Shown piece after piece: positions 28,400 to 40,986 of a stretch of DNA of 50,215 bases. Each line of letters opens with the position of its first letter. Within the stretch, counting starts at the first letter, position 1. The notes under the pieces are model-generated. The model searched no databases and was not told the DNA's origin. It saw only the letters and a program-made list of their open reading frames with translations. The translations under genes and the position numbers were made by a program. The DNA comes from Halochromatium glycolicum (GTDB lineage: Bacteria; Pseudomonadota; Gammaproteobacteria; Chromatiales; Chromatiaceae), in assembly GCF_016584085.1 (NCBI RefSeq), contig NZ_NRSJ01000038.1, positions 1-50,215 on the forward strand, read 5' to 3'.

Positions 28400-31300
28400 T
28401 CATAGCCCCAGCTCGCGCCAGCGCCGCTCGACGCGCTTGACCGAGACCGGATAGGCCGTGCCCAGCTGCTGCGCGAACAGCGAGACGCGCAGCTCCTCGA
28501 GCATCCAGCGGATCGCATCGAGGCGCTCGTCCTCGCGTTCCGCCGCCACTGCGGCGGCACGACGCTCGCGCCAACGCTCGAGCAGCGGCGCCATCTCCTG
28601 CATCCGGTCGCGGTCCCGGCTCGCCGCCGGGGGCAGCTTCTCGGCGCGCTGATCGAGCGCCTTCAGATAGCGCGGATAGTCGCGCAGATGCGCGAATGGC
28701 ACCGCGGTAAGGAAGCCACGGAAGACCAATGCATCCAGCTGCGCCTGCATATCCAGCACCGACGGCATCCAGTTGATCTGGGTGATCCCAGCGAGGCGCT
28801 TGCGCAGCGCCTGGTAGGTGCCGAGGATGGTCGACACCAGGTCACAGACCTCTTGCGCGACCGAGATCAGCCGCGGCTTGTTCGCCGTCAGGCGTTGCTC
28901 GAAGCTCGCCTGGTCGCGGATCGGCGGCTGGCCCTCGGTGAAGGTCAGATCGAGGATCAGTGCGATCAGCTCGTCGCTCAGGTCGACGGCCGCGGCCGCG
29001 CTGGTCTTGGCCCCAGCACCGCCCGGCGTCGCCGCCGCCCCAGCCGCGCTCGTCATGCCTGCCCCCTTGCCGCTGCCCTTGCCCTTCTTCTTGCCGCGTT
29101 TGCGTGCTTTGGGAGTCGTCCCCTGCACGACGGCTGCACTCAGTGCGCCAGCCGTGGCCGCCGCCGAGTCGGAAGACACCTGGGCGCCGACGGCCTTGAT
29201 GCTGGCATCCGCTGCCTCGGCGCGCTGGCCCGAAGCCGGCGTCGATGCGGACCCCGCAGACGCCGATCCCGCCCCGGCAGGCGCTGATGCCGGCCCCGTC
29301 CCGCGCGTACGCCCTTCGCCAACAGCCGCATCACGGCGATTCGGGTCAGCGAGCGGGACGGTCGGCTGCGGCGCCTTGGCATATTGCAATCGCATCCGGT
29401 CGATGCCGCCCTCGCCTTCGCAGAGGTTGCGGCGCAGATAGCGCAGATCGGCGCCAAGGCTCAGCATGATCAGCCGGCGCAAGCCGGCGCGGGTTGCGCT
29501 TGCAGCACGCGACTCCGAGTCGAACACCCGGATCGCAACCGCGTCGCCCTGATCCAGCAGCGCCGGCCAGCCGCGGATGCGGATACCGCCGCGGTCCAGA
29601 TCGAGATGATCCGGCAGCGCGCCGAAATCCCAGCGCGTGATCCCATCACGCTCGATCGCGTGGCCCCAGCCGGTTGGGCCGATGGCGGCGACCCCGGAGC
29701 CCCCGCCGGCCCCAGGCACGGCGCCCGTTCCAGCCGCAGTCCCAGCGCCACCTACAGCGCCACCTCCAGCGCCAATTTCAGCTGCAGCGCCCCGGCCGGC
29801 GAGCCCAGCCGCCGCCAGCGAGCCCGCAGCCACGCTGCCATCACCATAGCGGCGCTTGAGCGCGATCAGGTCATCGCCGCGCGCGATCTGCTTGCCCTCG
29901 CCGTCGATCAGCTTCAGGTGCATGCGCAGATGGGGCGGCAGCGCCTCCAGGTTCCAGGCATCCTCGGGCACCTGCTCACCGGTGAGCGCCCTCAACTCCT
30001 CGCCCATGGCCTGGATCAACGGCCGATCCGAGGGTCGAAGCCGCGCGGCGACCCGCTCGGCGGTCTCGGGGATCGGCACGAACGCGCGCCGCAATGTCTT
30101 CGGCAGCCCGCGCAGCATGGCCGTGATCCGCTCGGCGAGCAGGCCTGGCACCAGCCAGTCGAGCCGCTCGGGCGCGACCTGATTGATCAGCACCTGCGGC
30201 AGCACCAGCGTCACCCCATCGGCCTCGTGGCCGGGCTCGAAGCGATACTCCAGCGGCAGCTCGGTCGCGCCGATGGTCAAGGCATCCGGGAAGCGCTGCG
30301 GGGTGATCGCACCGGCATCGTGCTGCATCACCTTCGCGAGGTCCATGTGCAGCAGCTTCGGTTGCTGACGCGTCGCCTTGCGCAGCCAGCGCTCGAATTG
30401 CGGCTTCGAGTAGATCCCGGACGGCACCCGCTCGTTGTAGAAGGCGTAGATCGCCTCCTCGTCGACCAGGATGTCGCGCCGGCGCGACTTGGCCTCGAGC
30501 GCGTGCACCTCGGCGATCAGCTCCTGATTGTGCCGCCAGAACGGCGCGCGGGTCTCGAAGTCGCCCTCGACCAGCGCCGAGCGCAGGAAGACCTCGCGCG
30601 CCTCGGCCGGGTTGATCGGCCCATAGTTGACGCGGCGGCGGCTGAACAAGGTGATGCCGTAGAGGGTCACGGTCTCGAATGCGGCAACCTGGCCGGCGCG
30701 CGACTGCCAGTGCGGCTCGGACCAACTGCGCTTGAGCAGGTGCGCCCCGGCCTGCTCGATCCAGCCCGGCTGGACCTTGGCGCAAATGCGCCCGTAATCG
30801 CGCGTGGTCTCGACCCGCTCGGCGCAGACGATCCACTTCGGCGTCGCCTCGAACAGCGTCGAGCCGGGATGGATGTAGAAGCGGCCGCCGCGCGCGCCCT
30901 GATACTCGCGCTGCTCGTCCTTGCGGCCGATGGTGCTGAGCAGGCCGGTCAGCAGGGCTCGATGGACCTCCTCATAGGTGCCCTCGGCCTGATGCTTGAC
31001 CAGGCGACGACTCGGGGGCTTGCCCGCGTTCTGGCTCCGATCTTGGCCCAGAGGCTCCCCTGCTCCCTGATGACTCGCAGGTTGGCCCGCTTGCTGGCTC
31101 CGATTCTGGCTCCGATTCTGGCTCGTATGCCCGCCTCCTTCCTTGTCAGGAGCGTTGCCGGCTTTCGCACCTGAGCCCTGATCCGCGTCCTTGCCCGGGT
31201 TCTTGCCGGCGTTCTTGCCCTGGTGACCGCCAAGCTTATCGCGATAGCCCAGCTCGGCCATCAGCTCGTGCAGTTGGATCTGGGTATCACGCCATTCCTG

Positions 31301-33082
31301 GACCCGATTCCAGGACAGGAAATGGTTCTTGCACAGGCGCTGGTATTTGCGCCGGGTCAGATGGCGGCGCTCCTTGTCGAGGAACTCCCAGAGATTGAGG
31401 AAGCCGAGGAAATCGGACTCGGGATGGCGGAAGGTCGCGTGGATCTCGTCGGCGGCCTGCTGCTGCTCGAGCGGCCGTTCGCGCGGGTCCTGCACCGCGA
31501 GCGCCGCGGCGATGATGGTCAGCTCATGCTGGCAGTGGTGCGCGGCGCCAGCGAGCAGCATGCGGCCGATGCGCGGGTCGACCGGTAGGCGCGCGAGCTG
31601 CTTCCCGATCGGGGTCAGGTCGCCTTTTGTATCAAGCGCGGCCAGCTCCTCCAATGTCCGATACCCGTCCGAGATCAGCCGCGAGTCGGGCGGATCGACG
31701 AACGGGAAGCGCTCGATCTCGCCGAAGCCGAGCGTTTTCATCTGCAGGATGACCGCGGCCAGGTTGGAGCGGCGGATCTCGGGCTCGGTATGCGCGGCGC
31801 GGGCGGCGAAGTTGTCCTCATCGTAGAGGCGGATGCAGACGCCGGACGCGACCCGGCCGCAGCGGCCCTTGCGCTGGTCGGCCGAGGCCTGCGAGATGCG
31901 CTCGACCGGCAGCCGCTGCACCTTGCTGCGATGGCTGTAGCGGCTGATGCGGGCGAAGCCGGGATCGACCACATAGTGGATGCCCGGCACCGTCAGCGAG
32001 GTCTCGGCGACATTGGTCGCCAGCACCACCCGGCGGCGCCCGTGCGCCTGGAACACCCGCGCCTGCTCGGCCGGGCCCTGGCGCGCAAACAGCGGCAGCA
32101 CCTCGGTCGACGGTGGATGGTGCTTGCGCAGGGTCTCGGCGGTCTCGCGGATCTCGCGCTCGCCGGAGAGGAACACCAGCACGTCACCGGGCCCCTCGCG
32201 CGCCAACTCGGCGACCGCATCGGAGATCCCCTGCTGCATCGCATCATCGCGCTCGCCGGCGTGCGCCTCCTCGGGCGGGCGATAGCGCACCTCGACCGGA
32301 TAGGTGCGCCCGGATATCGTGATGATCGGCGCCGGAGTACCATCCTCGGCCGCGAAGTGCGTGGCGAAGCGCTCCGGGTCGATGGTTGCCGAGGTCACGA
32401 TCAGCTTCAGGTCGGGGCGCTTCGGCAGCAGCTGCTTCAGATAGCCGAGCAGGAAGTCGATGTTGAGGCTGCGCTCGTGCGCCTCGTCGATGATCAGGGT
32501 GTCGTATTCGTTCAGGAACCGATCGCGCTGGATCTCGTTCAGCAGGATGCCGTCGGTCATCAACTTGACCGCGGTCTCGGGGTGCACCCGATCGTGGAAG
32601 CGCACCTTGTAGCCGGCCGGCGCGCCGAGCTCGGTGCCGAGCTCCTGCGCGACCCGGCTGGCCAGGCTGCGCGCGGCGATCCGGCGCGGCTGGGTATGGC
32701 CGATGCGCCCGAATAGGCCGCGGCCGAGCTCGAGACAGATCTTCGGCAGCTGGGTCGACTTGCCGGAGCCGGTCTCGCCGCAGAGCACGATCACCTGATG
32801 CTCGCCGATCAGCGCCGCGACCTCGTCGCGGCGTTCGCTGACGGGCAATTCGGGCGGAAATGGGATCGGGCTTGGGATACGCGCCTTGCGGGCATCGACC
32901 ACCGCGCGCGAGCGCTCGATGGCGCGCACTAGCTCGCGCCAGCGCTCACTGCCGTCTGCGGCCGATACCTCAGCAGAGGGAATACGCTCTAAATTCCTTC
33001 GTAAACGACGACGATCCTGGAGCAGGCACTGGGTAATGGTGGCCCGGGCTTCGTGGTAAGAGGTAGACAACAACGATCTCAC
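28400..33082 (-). CDS. hrpA: ATP-dependent RNA helicase HrpA, with three low-complexity insertions
   Basis: HrpA is a DEAH-box RNA helicase that helps resolve stalled or collided ribosomes. The core is complete: motif I GETGSGKSTQLPKICLE (near 99), motif II DEAH (near 197), SATIDPERFA and motif VI QRKGRCGRVASGVC. The C-terminal HA2, OB and DUF3418 regions follow. It is 1,560 residues, about 260 longer than E. coli HrpA (about 1,300). The excess is three disordered stretches: residues ~617-691 (Gly/Asn/Gln/Lys-rich), ~1079-1137 (Gly/Ala-rich) and ~1246-1366 (Ala/Ser/Gly-rich with a basic RKRGKKKGKGSGKG patch). All keep the frame. The start is a GTG at 33082 without a good ribosome site, so it is uncertain. 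Confidence 0.95.
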   Translation of the reverse strand: MRSLLSTSYHEARATITQCLLQDRRRLRRNLERIPSAEVSAADGSERWRELVRAIERSRAVVDARKARIPSPIPFPPELPVSERRDEVAALIGEHQVIVLCGETGSGKSTQLPKICLELGRGLFGRIGHTQPRRIAARSLASRVAQELGTELGAPAGYKVRFHDRVHPETAVKLMTDGILLNEIQRDRFLNEYDTLIIDEAHERSLNIDFLLGYLKQLLPKRPDLKLIVTSATIDPERFATHFAAEDGTPAPIITISGRTYPVEVRYRPPEEAHAGERDDAMQQGISDAVAELAREGPGDVLVFLSGEREIRETAETLRKHHPPSTEVLPLFARQGPAEQARVFQAHGRRRVVLATNVAETSLTVPGIHYVVDPGFARISRYSHRSKVQRLPVERISQASADQRKGRCGRVASGVCIRLYDEDNFAARAAHTEPEIRRSNLAAVILQMKTLGFGEIERFPFVDPPDSRLISDGYRTLEELAALDTKGDLTPIGKQLARLPVDPRIGRMLLAGAAHHCQHELTIIAAALAVQDPRERPLEQQQAADEIHATFRHPESDFLGFLNLWEFLDKERRHLTRRKYQRLCKNHFLSWNRVQEWRDTQIQLHELMAELGYRDKLGGHQGKNAGKNPGKDADQGSGAKAGNAPDKEGGGHTSQNRSQNRSQQAGQPASHQGAGEPLGQDRSQNAGKPPSRRLVKHQAEGTYEEVHRALLTGLLSTIGRKDEQREYQGARGGRFYIHPGSTLFEATPKWIVCAERVETTRDYGRICAKVQPGWIEQAGAHLLKRSWSEPHWQSRAGQVAAFETVTLYGITLFSRRRVNYGPINPAEAREVFLRSALVEGDFETRAPFWRHNQELIAEVHALEAKSRRRDILVDEEAIYAFYNERVPSGIYSKPQFERWLRKATRQQPKLLHMDLAKVMQHDAGAITPQRFPDALTIGATELPLEYRFEPGHEADGVTLVLPQVLINQVAPERLDWLVPGLLAERITAMLRGLPKTLRRAFVPIPETAERVAARLRPSDRPLIQAMGEELRALTGEQVPEDAWNLEALPPHLRMHLKLIDGEGKQIARGDDLIALKRRYGDGSVAAGSLAAAGLAGRGAAAEIGAGGGAVGGAGTAAGTGAVPGAGGGSGVAAIGPTGWGHAIERDGITRWDFGALPDHLDLDRGGIRIRGWPALLDQGDAVAIRVFDSESRAASATRAGLRRLIMLSLGADLRYLRRNLCEGEGGIDRMRLQYAKAPQPTVPLADPNRRDAAVGEGRTRGTGPASAPAGAGSASAGSASTPASGQRAEAADASIKAVGAQVSSDSAAATAGALSAAVVQGTTPKARKRGKKKGKGSGKGAGMTSAAGAAATPGGAGAKTSAAAAVDLSDELIALILDLTFTEGQPPIRDQASFEQRLTANKPRLISVAQEVCDLVSTILGTYQALRKRLAGITQINWMPSVLDMQAQLDALVFRGFLTAVPFAHLRDYPRYLKALDQRAEKLPPAASRDRDRMQEMAPLLERWRERRAAAVAAEREDERLDAIRWMLEELRVSLFAQQLGTAYPVSVKRVERRWRELGL

Positions 33083-33365
33083 TAACGGTCAAACAGCAGG
33101 TGCATCCGCAATGGCTGGCTCGGCCAACAGGATTGCATCAATGCCAGTTCAGGAGGAGCGGTACCTTCGAAGAGGCTGAGCACCTCAGCAGATGGACGCC
33201 TTCGTCCTTTGCGACAAATGGGCATCCAGAAACGGCAGTTGAACCTGGCGGCCACCCACTGTCGCGTCCAGGATGAGCGCGAACGGTGGCGTACTGACCG
33301 AGGCAGCAAACGTCGGCCTGCTGACGATCAATGCTGCACGCCAGGCAGTTCGGCGCAGGGCCTGA

Positions 33366-33458
33366 TATAGCCATTCCGTCTGATCGCCGGACAGAAAGCG
33401 CCGGAAAGGTCAGCACCAATGGGCTCAGCCTGTCCGGAAACCAGGGCGAGTGACTATA
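33366..33458 (-). repeat. 93-bp MITE-like element, copy 2 (family B), inverted
   Basis: Plus-strand ends are TATAGCCATTCCGTCTGATC and GGCGAGTGACTATA. Comparing one end with the reverse complement of the other gives 21 of 29 identical bases, a good terminal inverted repeat. It sits in the 404-bp gap 33083-33486 between hrpA and the universal stress gene. The remaining 280 bases upstream of hrpA show only short broken frames and no recognisable gene. Confidence 0.85.
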
Positions 33459-33486
33459 TGCCCGCGCGACCAGCGCCTCTTGTCAG

Positions 33487-33963
33487 TCAGTCGGGCTCGG
33501 CCTCATCGAGGCGCACAGCCAGCACATCGCAGACCTCGTGCTTGAGCAGCGACTGCGGGGTCGAACCGAGCAAGCGACCAAGCCAATTGCGCTCATGGAC
33601 GCCGACGACGATCAGATCAGCGCCGATATCACGGGCCACGTGCTGAATCCCGCGACTGGTTGGGCCGGACTCGATGATTCGGTCCTGAGGCGGAACCCCG
33701 ATCCGTTCGCCCAGGGCCTCGATCTCCTTCTTTGCGACCTCGATCAGCTCTTGCTCCAACCGGGCATCATCGGGAAGGATCGGCTCGCTGACGAAGGCGC
33801 CACCGACATACTCCGTTCCCGGCGGAACATACTCGACCACATTCACCAGCGAGAGGCGTGCGCTGAAGCGCTCGCGCATCATCAATGCCCGGTCGATCAC
33901 GACCTGAGACTCTGGTGCAAAATCCACCGCCAAAAGGAGATGTTCGTAACCCTTGCTCGACAT
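33487..33963 (-). CDS. Universal stress protein, UspA family
   Basis: This 158-residue cytoplasmic protein has the Usp alpha/beta fold. It starts GYEHLLLAVDFAPESQVVID, contains LSLVNVVEYVPPG and ends ADLIVVGVHERNWLGRLLGS followed by TPQSLLKHEVCDVLAVR. The ATP-binding pattern G-x2-G-x9-G-[ST] is not complete: GVHERNW replaces the first GxxG. It may therefore be of the non-ATP-binding UspA type. The frame is open to 34356, but the start at 33963 gives the family N-terminus, with AGGTG upstream. It is divergent from the TauD-like gene (120-bp gap). Usps are induced by starvation and other stress; the specific role is unknown. Confidence 0.88.
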   Translation of the reverse strand: MSSKGYEHLLLAVDFAPESQVVIDRALMMRERFSARLSLVNVVEYVPPGTEYVGGAFVSEPILPDDARLEQELIEVAKKEIEALGERIGVPPQDRIIESGPTSRGIQHVARDIGADLIVVGVHERNWLGRLLGSTPQSLLKHEVCDVLAVRLDEAEPD

Positions 33964-34083
33964 CGTCGCTGCACCTGTAATGACACCAACCTGATCCCAG
34001 TATAGAAGGCAAGCAGCGGCTTTCCTGGTTCCCTGACGCCGATCTGCGCCAAGCCTCCGCCTAAGCATCCAGCTCTTGATCCG

Positions 34084-34968
34084 ATGGCCAACCTCGACGC
34101 CCTTCTGACCCTCGACCATCCAGACGACTACGCCCGCTGGCGTGACCGCAAGCTCGCCGAGGCGCCGTGGCGGCTCGACGAACTGATCGTCGAGGTCCGC
34201 GATCCCCGCCGGCTCACCAGCGGCGAGCGCAACGCGATCATCGACCGCTGCCGCCGGGCAAACATGGCCATCTACGTGAGTGCGCTCGGCGGCATCGCCG
34301 ACAAGGTGATCCCACACCGGCTCGGCGAGCAGCTCGGGCTCCTCCGCCTCGACCACAATCCCGGTGCCGATGCTGATGCGATCACATCAGTCAGCGTCCA
34401 GTCCGATGCGCTGCACCGCGGCTATATCCCCTATACCGACCGCCCACTCGCTTGGCACACCGACGGCTACTACAACGACCCGAGCCGCCAGATCAATGCC
34501 TTCATCCTGCATTGCGTGCAGCCGGCCGCTGATGGCGGTATCAACGGGCTAATCGACCCGGAGATGCTCTATATCCGGCTGCGCGAGCAGGACCCCGAGC
34601 ACATCGGGGCACTCACCGACCCCACCGCGATGACCATCCCTGCCAACATCGTCGACGGGGTCGAGGTTCGGCCGCCGAGCATCGGCCCGGTGTTTCGTCG
34701 TGGCGAGCACGGCCGACTTGCATTGCGCTATAGCGATCGCCGACGCAACATCGAATGGCGCGATGACCCGGCCACCAAGGCTGCCGTCGACGCCATCCGA
34801 CGCTTCCTCGACGACCCGACCACACCCAGTTTCCGGGTCCAGCTCGACCCAGGCTGCGGCATCGTTTGCAACAATGTGCTGCACAGCCGCAGCCGCTTTC
34901 GAGACGACGCCAGGCCCGGTCGCCTACTCTACCGCGCTCGCTATTACGAGCGGATCGCCGCCACCTGA
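34084..34968 (+). CDS. TauD/TfdA-family Fe(II)/2-oxoglutarate-dependent dioxygenase
   Basis: This 294-residue protein has the double-stranded beta-helix signature of the family: the facial-triad HxD in PLAWHTDGYYN (His125, Asp127) and a distal His in CNNVLHSRSRF (His267). An Arg that can bind 2-oxoglutarate follows (RPGRLLYRARYY, Arg280 or Arg284). These enzymes hydroxylate or desulfonate small substrates using O2 and 2-oxoglutarate. The substrate cannot be deduced; similarity to taurine or clavaminate-synthase-type enzymes is only at family level. It stands alone, divergent from the Usp gene and followed by repeats and a terminator belonging to the convergent gene. The ATG at 34084 has no clear Shine-Dalgarno sequence. 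Confidence 0.88.
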   Translation: MANLDALLTLDHPDDYARWRDRKLAEAPWRLDELIVEVRDPRRLTSGERNAIIDRCRRANMAIYVSALGGIADKVIPHRLGEQLGLLRLDHNPGADADAITSVSVQSDALHRGYIPYTDRPLAWHTDGYYNDPSRQINAFILHCVQPAADGGINGLIDPEMLYIRLREQDPEHIGALTDPTAMTIPANIVDGVEVRPPSIGPVFRRGEHGRLALRYSDRRRNIEWRDDPATKAAVDAIRRFLDDPTTPSFRVQLDPGCGIVCNNVLHSRSRFRDDARPGRLLYRARYYERIAAT

Positions 34969-34986
34969 GAGAAGACCGCCGAAAGG

Positions 34987-35058
34987 CGGTTGCCGCAACA
35001 GCGCGTCACGCACTGCGCGCGATATTTCGTTTGCCTTCCAGGCGCATCGTCGGGGGCG
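34987..35058. repeat. Possible degenerate relative of repeat A
   Basis: The pattern GGCGGTTGCCGCAAC..., TTTCGTTTGCCTTCCAGGCG, then CATCGTCGGGGGCGTAGCGG follows the layout of the 159-bp element (GGCGATTGCCGG..., GTTTGCCTTCGAGG, CGTCGCCGGGAGCATAGCCG) with many changes. It lies immediately before MITE copy 3. Low confidence; an alignment is needed. Confidence 0.35.
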
Positions 35059-35087
35059 TAGCGGGGCGGTATAGCCAGCACCGGTCA

Positions 35088-35180
35088 TATTGTCACTCGC
35101 CCTGGTTTCCAGACAGGCTGAGCCCATCGGTGCTGACTGTTCCGGCGTTTTCTGTCCGGCGATCAGACGGAATGGCTCTA
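35088..35180 (+). repeat. 93-bp MITE-like element, copy 3 (family B)
   Basis: Same orientation as copy 1. Begins TATTGTCACTCGCCCTGGTT and ends GGAATGGCTCTA. Length is exactly 93 bp, as in the other copies, with several substitutions. It lies between the TauD-like gene and the terminator of the convergent acidic protein gene, in the 324-bp gap 34969-35292. Confidence 0.82.
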
Positions 35181-35210
35181 TGAGCCTAGACGGCAACCAC
35201 CGGAGTCCTC

Positions 35211-35252
35211 CCCAAAGCAAAACGCCGCAGCCCTGCGGACAGGGCTGCGGCG
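35211..35252 (-). terminator. Intrinsic terminator of the acidic membrane protein gene
   Basis: CGCCGCAGCCCTG (35223-35235) pairs perfectly over 13 bp with CAGGGCTGCGGCG (35240-35252) around a 4-base loop. On the minus strand it is followed by TTTTGCTTT. It begins 40 bases past the stop of the minus-strand gene at 35293. This is the clearest Rho-independent terminator in the window. Confidence 0.9.
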
Positions 35253-35292
35253 CTCGGCCTGGTTGTTCCGGCGCGTGCTCGATCCGATTCGA

Positions 35293-36438
35293 TCAACGCC
35301 CAGACGCGGTTGCCCGCGGCGGCATCGGTGCAAACTGCGGCGCCCAATTCGGAATTGGCCGGCTGGGCATGAACTTCCGCGGCTCGACCGGCGGTGTAAA
35401 GGTCCCAGGCTGGGACGGCTCCGGTAGCTTGGCCTCTGGCAGCGCCTGCTCCGCTTGATCAGCCGCTGCGGTCGCCTCCTCCGCGGCTTCAGCCTCTGCC
35501 TTGGAGGCCGACTCCATCGGCATGGGCTCAGGCTCGGTCGCCGCAGACCCTTTGGCCGGTTCCGGTTCCGCAGCCGCCGTCTCGGCGGCAGCCGGTTCAG
35601 ACGCCATCGGCTGCGCCTCAGCACCACCTTCAGTGACCGGTGCATCGCCAGCCTGGTCCGCCGTAGCCGAGGCCTCGGCAGGCACGGCCTCGGCTGCCTC
35701 GGCTTTGGCCGTCTCAGTCGCAGGCGCCGCCTCGGCCGGCGCAGCTGAGGTCTCTTCCGGGGCGGTCGCCGGCTCAGGCGCTGCTGCCTCGGCCTGCTCT
35801 GCCGCTACGGTCTCAGCCTCGGCGACCTCCGGAGCAGGCGCCGGCTCTGCGGCGGTCTCAGCCTCGGCCTCGGCCGCGCGCTCCGCAGGCGCAGTCTCGG
35901 CTTCCGCCACATCCGCTGCCGCCGACTCCTCTACAGGCTCCGCATCAGGCGTGGCAGCCGCTGCCTCTTCGGTCGGTTCGCTCGGGGCAGCCTCGGATAC
36001 GTCGGTCTCAGTGGTGCCAGCCGTAGCCGAATCATCGGAGGCATCGCTCGCAGCAACCTCGGTCTCGGCCGGAGCGGACTCCTCGGCCGACTCCTCAGAC
36101 GGCTCTTGCGACGGTTCAGGGGCGGCAGACTCCGCGGACACCGCAGCGGGCTCGGGCTCAGATGCAGGTGCGTCCTCCTGGGGCGTTGCCTGAGCCGGCT
36201 CAGGTGCTGGCTCAGGTGCCGGCTCAGGTTGGGCAACCCGAACCGTCCCGATCGGGTCCAGGTTCGAGGCGATCGCCGAGGGCGACAGTTGCTGACCATC
36301 CGAGCTGTCACCTGCGAACAGCACGTAAGCCGTGCCGACAACCACAAATACCGCGACAGCCTGGACCGACAACATACCGATGTCTTTGGTCTTCAAGGTC
36401 TCCAGCCAGGAACCGAGACCGGATTTGTTATCACTCAC
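35293..36438 (-). CDS. Membrane-anchored Ala/Glu/Pro-rich acidic protein
   Basis: This is a 381-residue protein. A short cytoplasmic N-terminus (MSDNKSGLGSWLETLKTKD) precedes one membrane helix (MLSVQAVAVFVVVGTAYVLF, about 22-41). Next comes a roughly 280-residue disordered stretch of Ala, Glu, Pro, Ser and Thr, very acidic (many EPAPEPA, AEAEAETAA, EESAEESAP units). The C-terminus is different in composition, basic and Pro-rich: PRKFMPSRPIPNWAPQFAPM. That tail looks like a binding motif held on a long periplasmic spacer, as in TonB-like layouts, but this is inference; I recognise no domain. Start is GTG at 36438 with GAGGAAG 10 bases upstream. It follows dnaE after 241 bp and ends in a strong terminator. 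Codon choice is as GC-rich as its neighbours. Confidence 0.82.
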   Translation of the reverse strand: MSDNKSGLGSWLETLKTKDIGMLSVQAVAVFVVVGTAYVLFAGDSSDGQQLSPSAIASNLDPIGTVRVAQPEPAPEPAPEPAQATPQEDAPASEPEPAAVSAESAAPEPSQEPSEESAEESAPAETEVAASDASDDSATAGTTETDVSEAAPSEPTEEAAAATPDAEPVEESAAADVAEAETAPAERAAEAEAETAAEPAPAPEVAEAETVAAEQAEAAAPEPATAPEETSAAPAEAAPATETAKAEAAEAVPAEASATADQAGDAPVTEGGAEAQPMASEPAAAETAAAEPEPAKGSAATEPEPMPMESASKAEAEAAEEATAAADQAEQALPEAKLPEPSQPGTFTPPVEPRKFMPSRPIPNWAPQFAPMPPRATASGR

Positions 36439-36679
36439 TGAATTCTTCCTCTTCGCGCAAGTTCGCGCCGCTCATGGGCAAGCCTAAACCGGGTGAAGAC
36501 TGCCTGAATCTGCGCTCGGGTTCAACCTGGGAACCGCAGTTGACCGCTGCGCAGGTGAGCCAGCAGCCGGGATCGACACCCCACAAGCCGGCTCGAAGAT
36601 ACCGGCCGGTTCGCAGAGCAATCGCCGCTCGGCGGGCAGGTGGCGTGCATCAGCAGCGTTGCCTTCTCTCAGCGGCGCT

Positions 36680-40369
<3,690 letters not shown>

Positions 40370-40986
40370 GGGGGCGCTCCTCTGGGTGGGTAGTCGAAAC
40401 GGGGCACCCTAGTCTAGCGGCAGCGTCCCCGGGCTGCGCGTCCGATTGACTGGTCCGCTCGCGGCCGACGGCCGGGTACTGGCACCCCGCCCTCTGCATC
40501 AGCCCCGAATCCACCGACACACTGACCTAGCGCTTGGCGGTCAGGTCTGCGAGAACCGCTCTGCAAATACCGAGCCCTCTGCATCCACCCGAGCTTCAAT
40601 CCACCGGTGGGCGAGTGTCTACGCTGCTTGGGCGGTGGTTTGCGACTCAAGCAGGGAAACAACAGAGATGAGCTCAAGCCAGCATCCAAACGCTGTCGTC
40701 AGCGACCCCACGAGCAAGCGAGCGTGCTCGTGGCGAAGCACTTTCAGGGTTCCCCTGATCGCGTCTGATCACGAGACCTGTAAGACTTAGACCCAATGCT
40801 AGAAGGCCCTATCGAAACAGCCGCTTGACTCGCGCAACCTCCTGATCGATCTGGCTACAGGGGGCATTCTGTCACCGTGAATCACGCGGGATTCATCGTC
40901 CGGTGTGGCACCGCGCCCTGCACGTTAGGGCTTCTAAATGCCTGGTTGGGAGTAGAGAGGCGCCGGCGCTGACGTAAGGGCGACTG
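40370..40986. other. 617-bp region between divergent dnaE and the diguanylate cyclase gene
   Basis: Holds the dnaE promoter region, a REP-like unit (40877-40930) and two loosely similar stretches about 85 bp apart (both contain GCCCTCTGCATC followed by AATCCACCG, near 40490 and 40570). Short frames here have no recognisable domain. Confidence 0.5.
40877..40930 (+). repeat. REP-like element (family D)
   Basis: Contains GAATCACGCGGGATTCATCG then TCCGGTGTGGCACCGCGCCC, ending ACGTTAGGG. It is the same palindromic family as 27519-27570 and 18282-18333. It lies 57 bases upstream of the diguanylate cyclase start, an unusual place for a REP, so it might affect that gene's 5' leader. Confidence 0.7.

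Noticed and set aside
29384..31174. 596-codon plus-strand open frame opposite hrpA
   Set aside because: Antisense to hrpA motifs and largely opposite its low-complexity inserts; no domain recognised.
33083..33364. Possible gene remnant upstream of hrpA (minus-strand frame containing ALILDATVGGRQVQLPFLDAH)
   Set aside because: Broken by stops, no start and no family recognised; may be a remnant but cannot be supported.
40446..40790. 114-codon plus-strand frame and loose direct repeats between dnaE and the cyclase gene
   Set aside because: No ribosome site or domain; the repeats share only about 20 scattered bases and may be chance.
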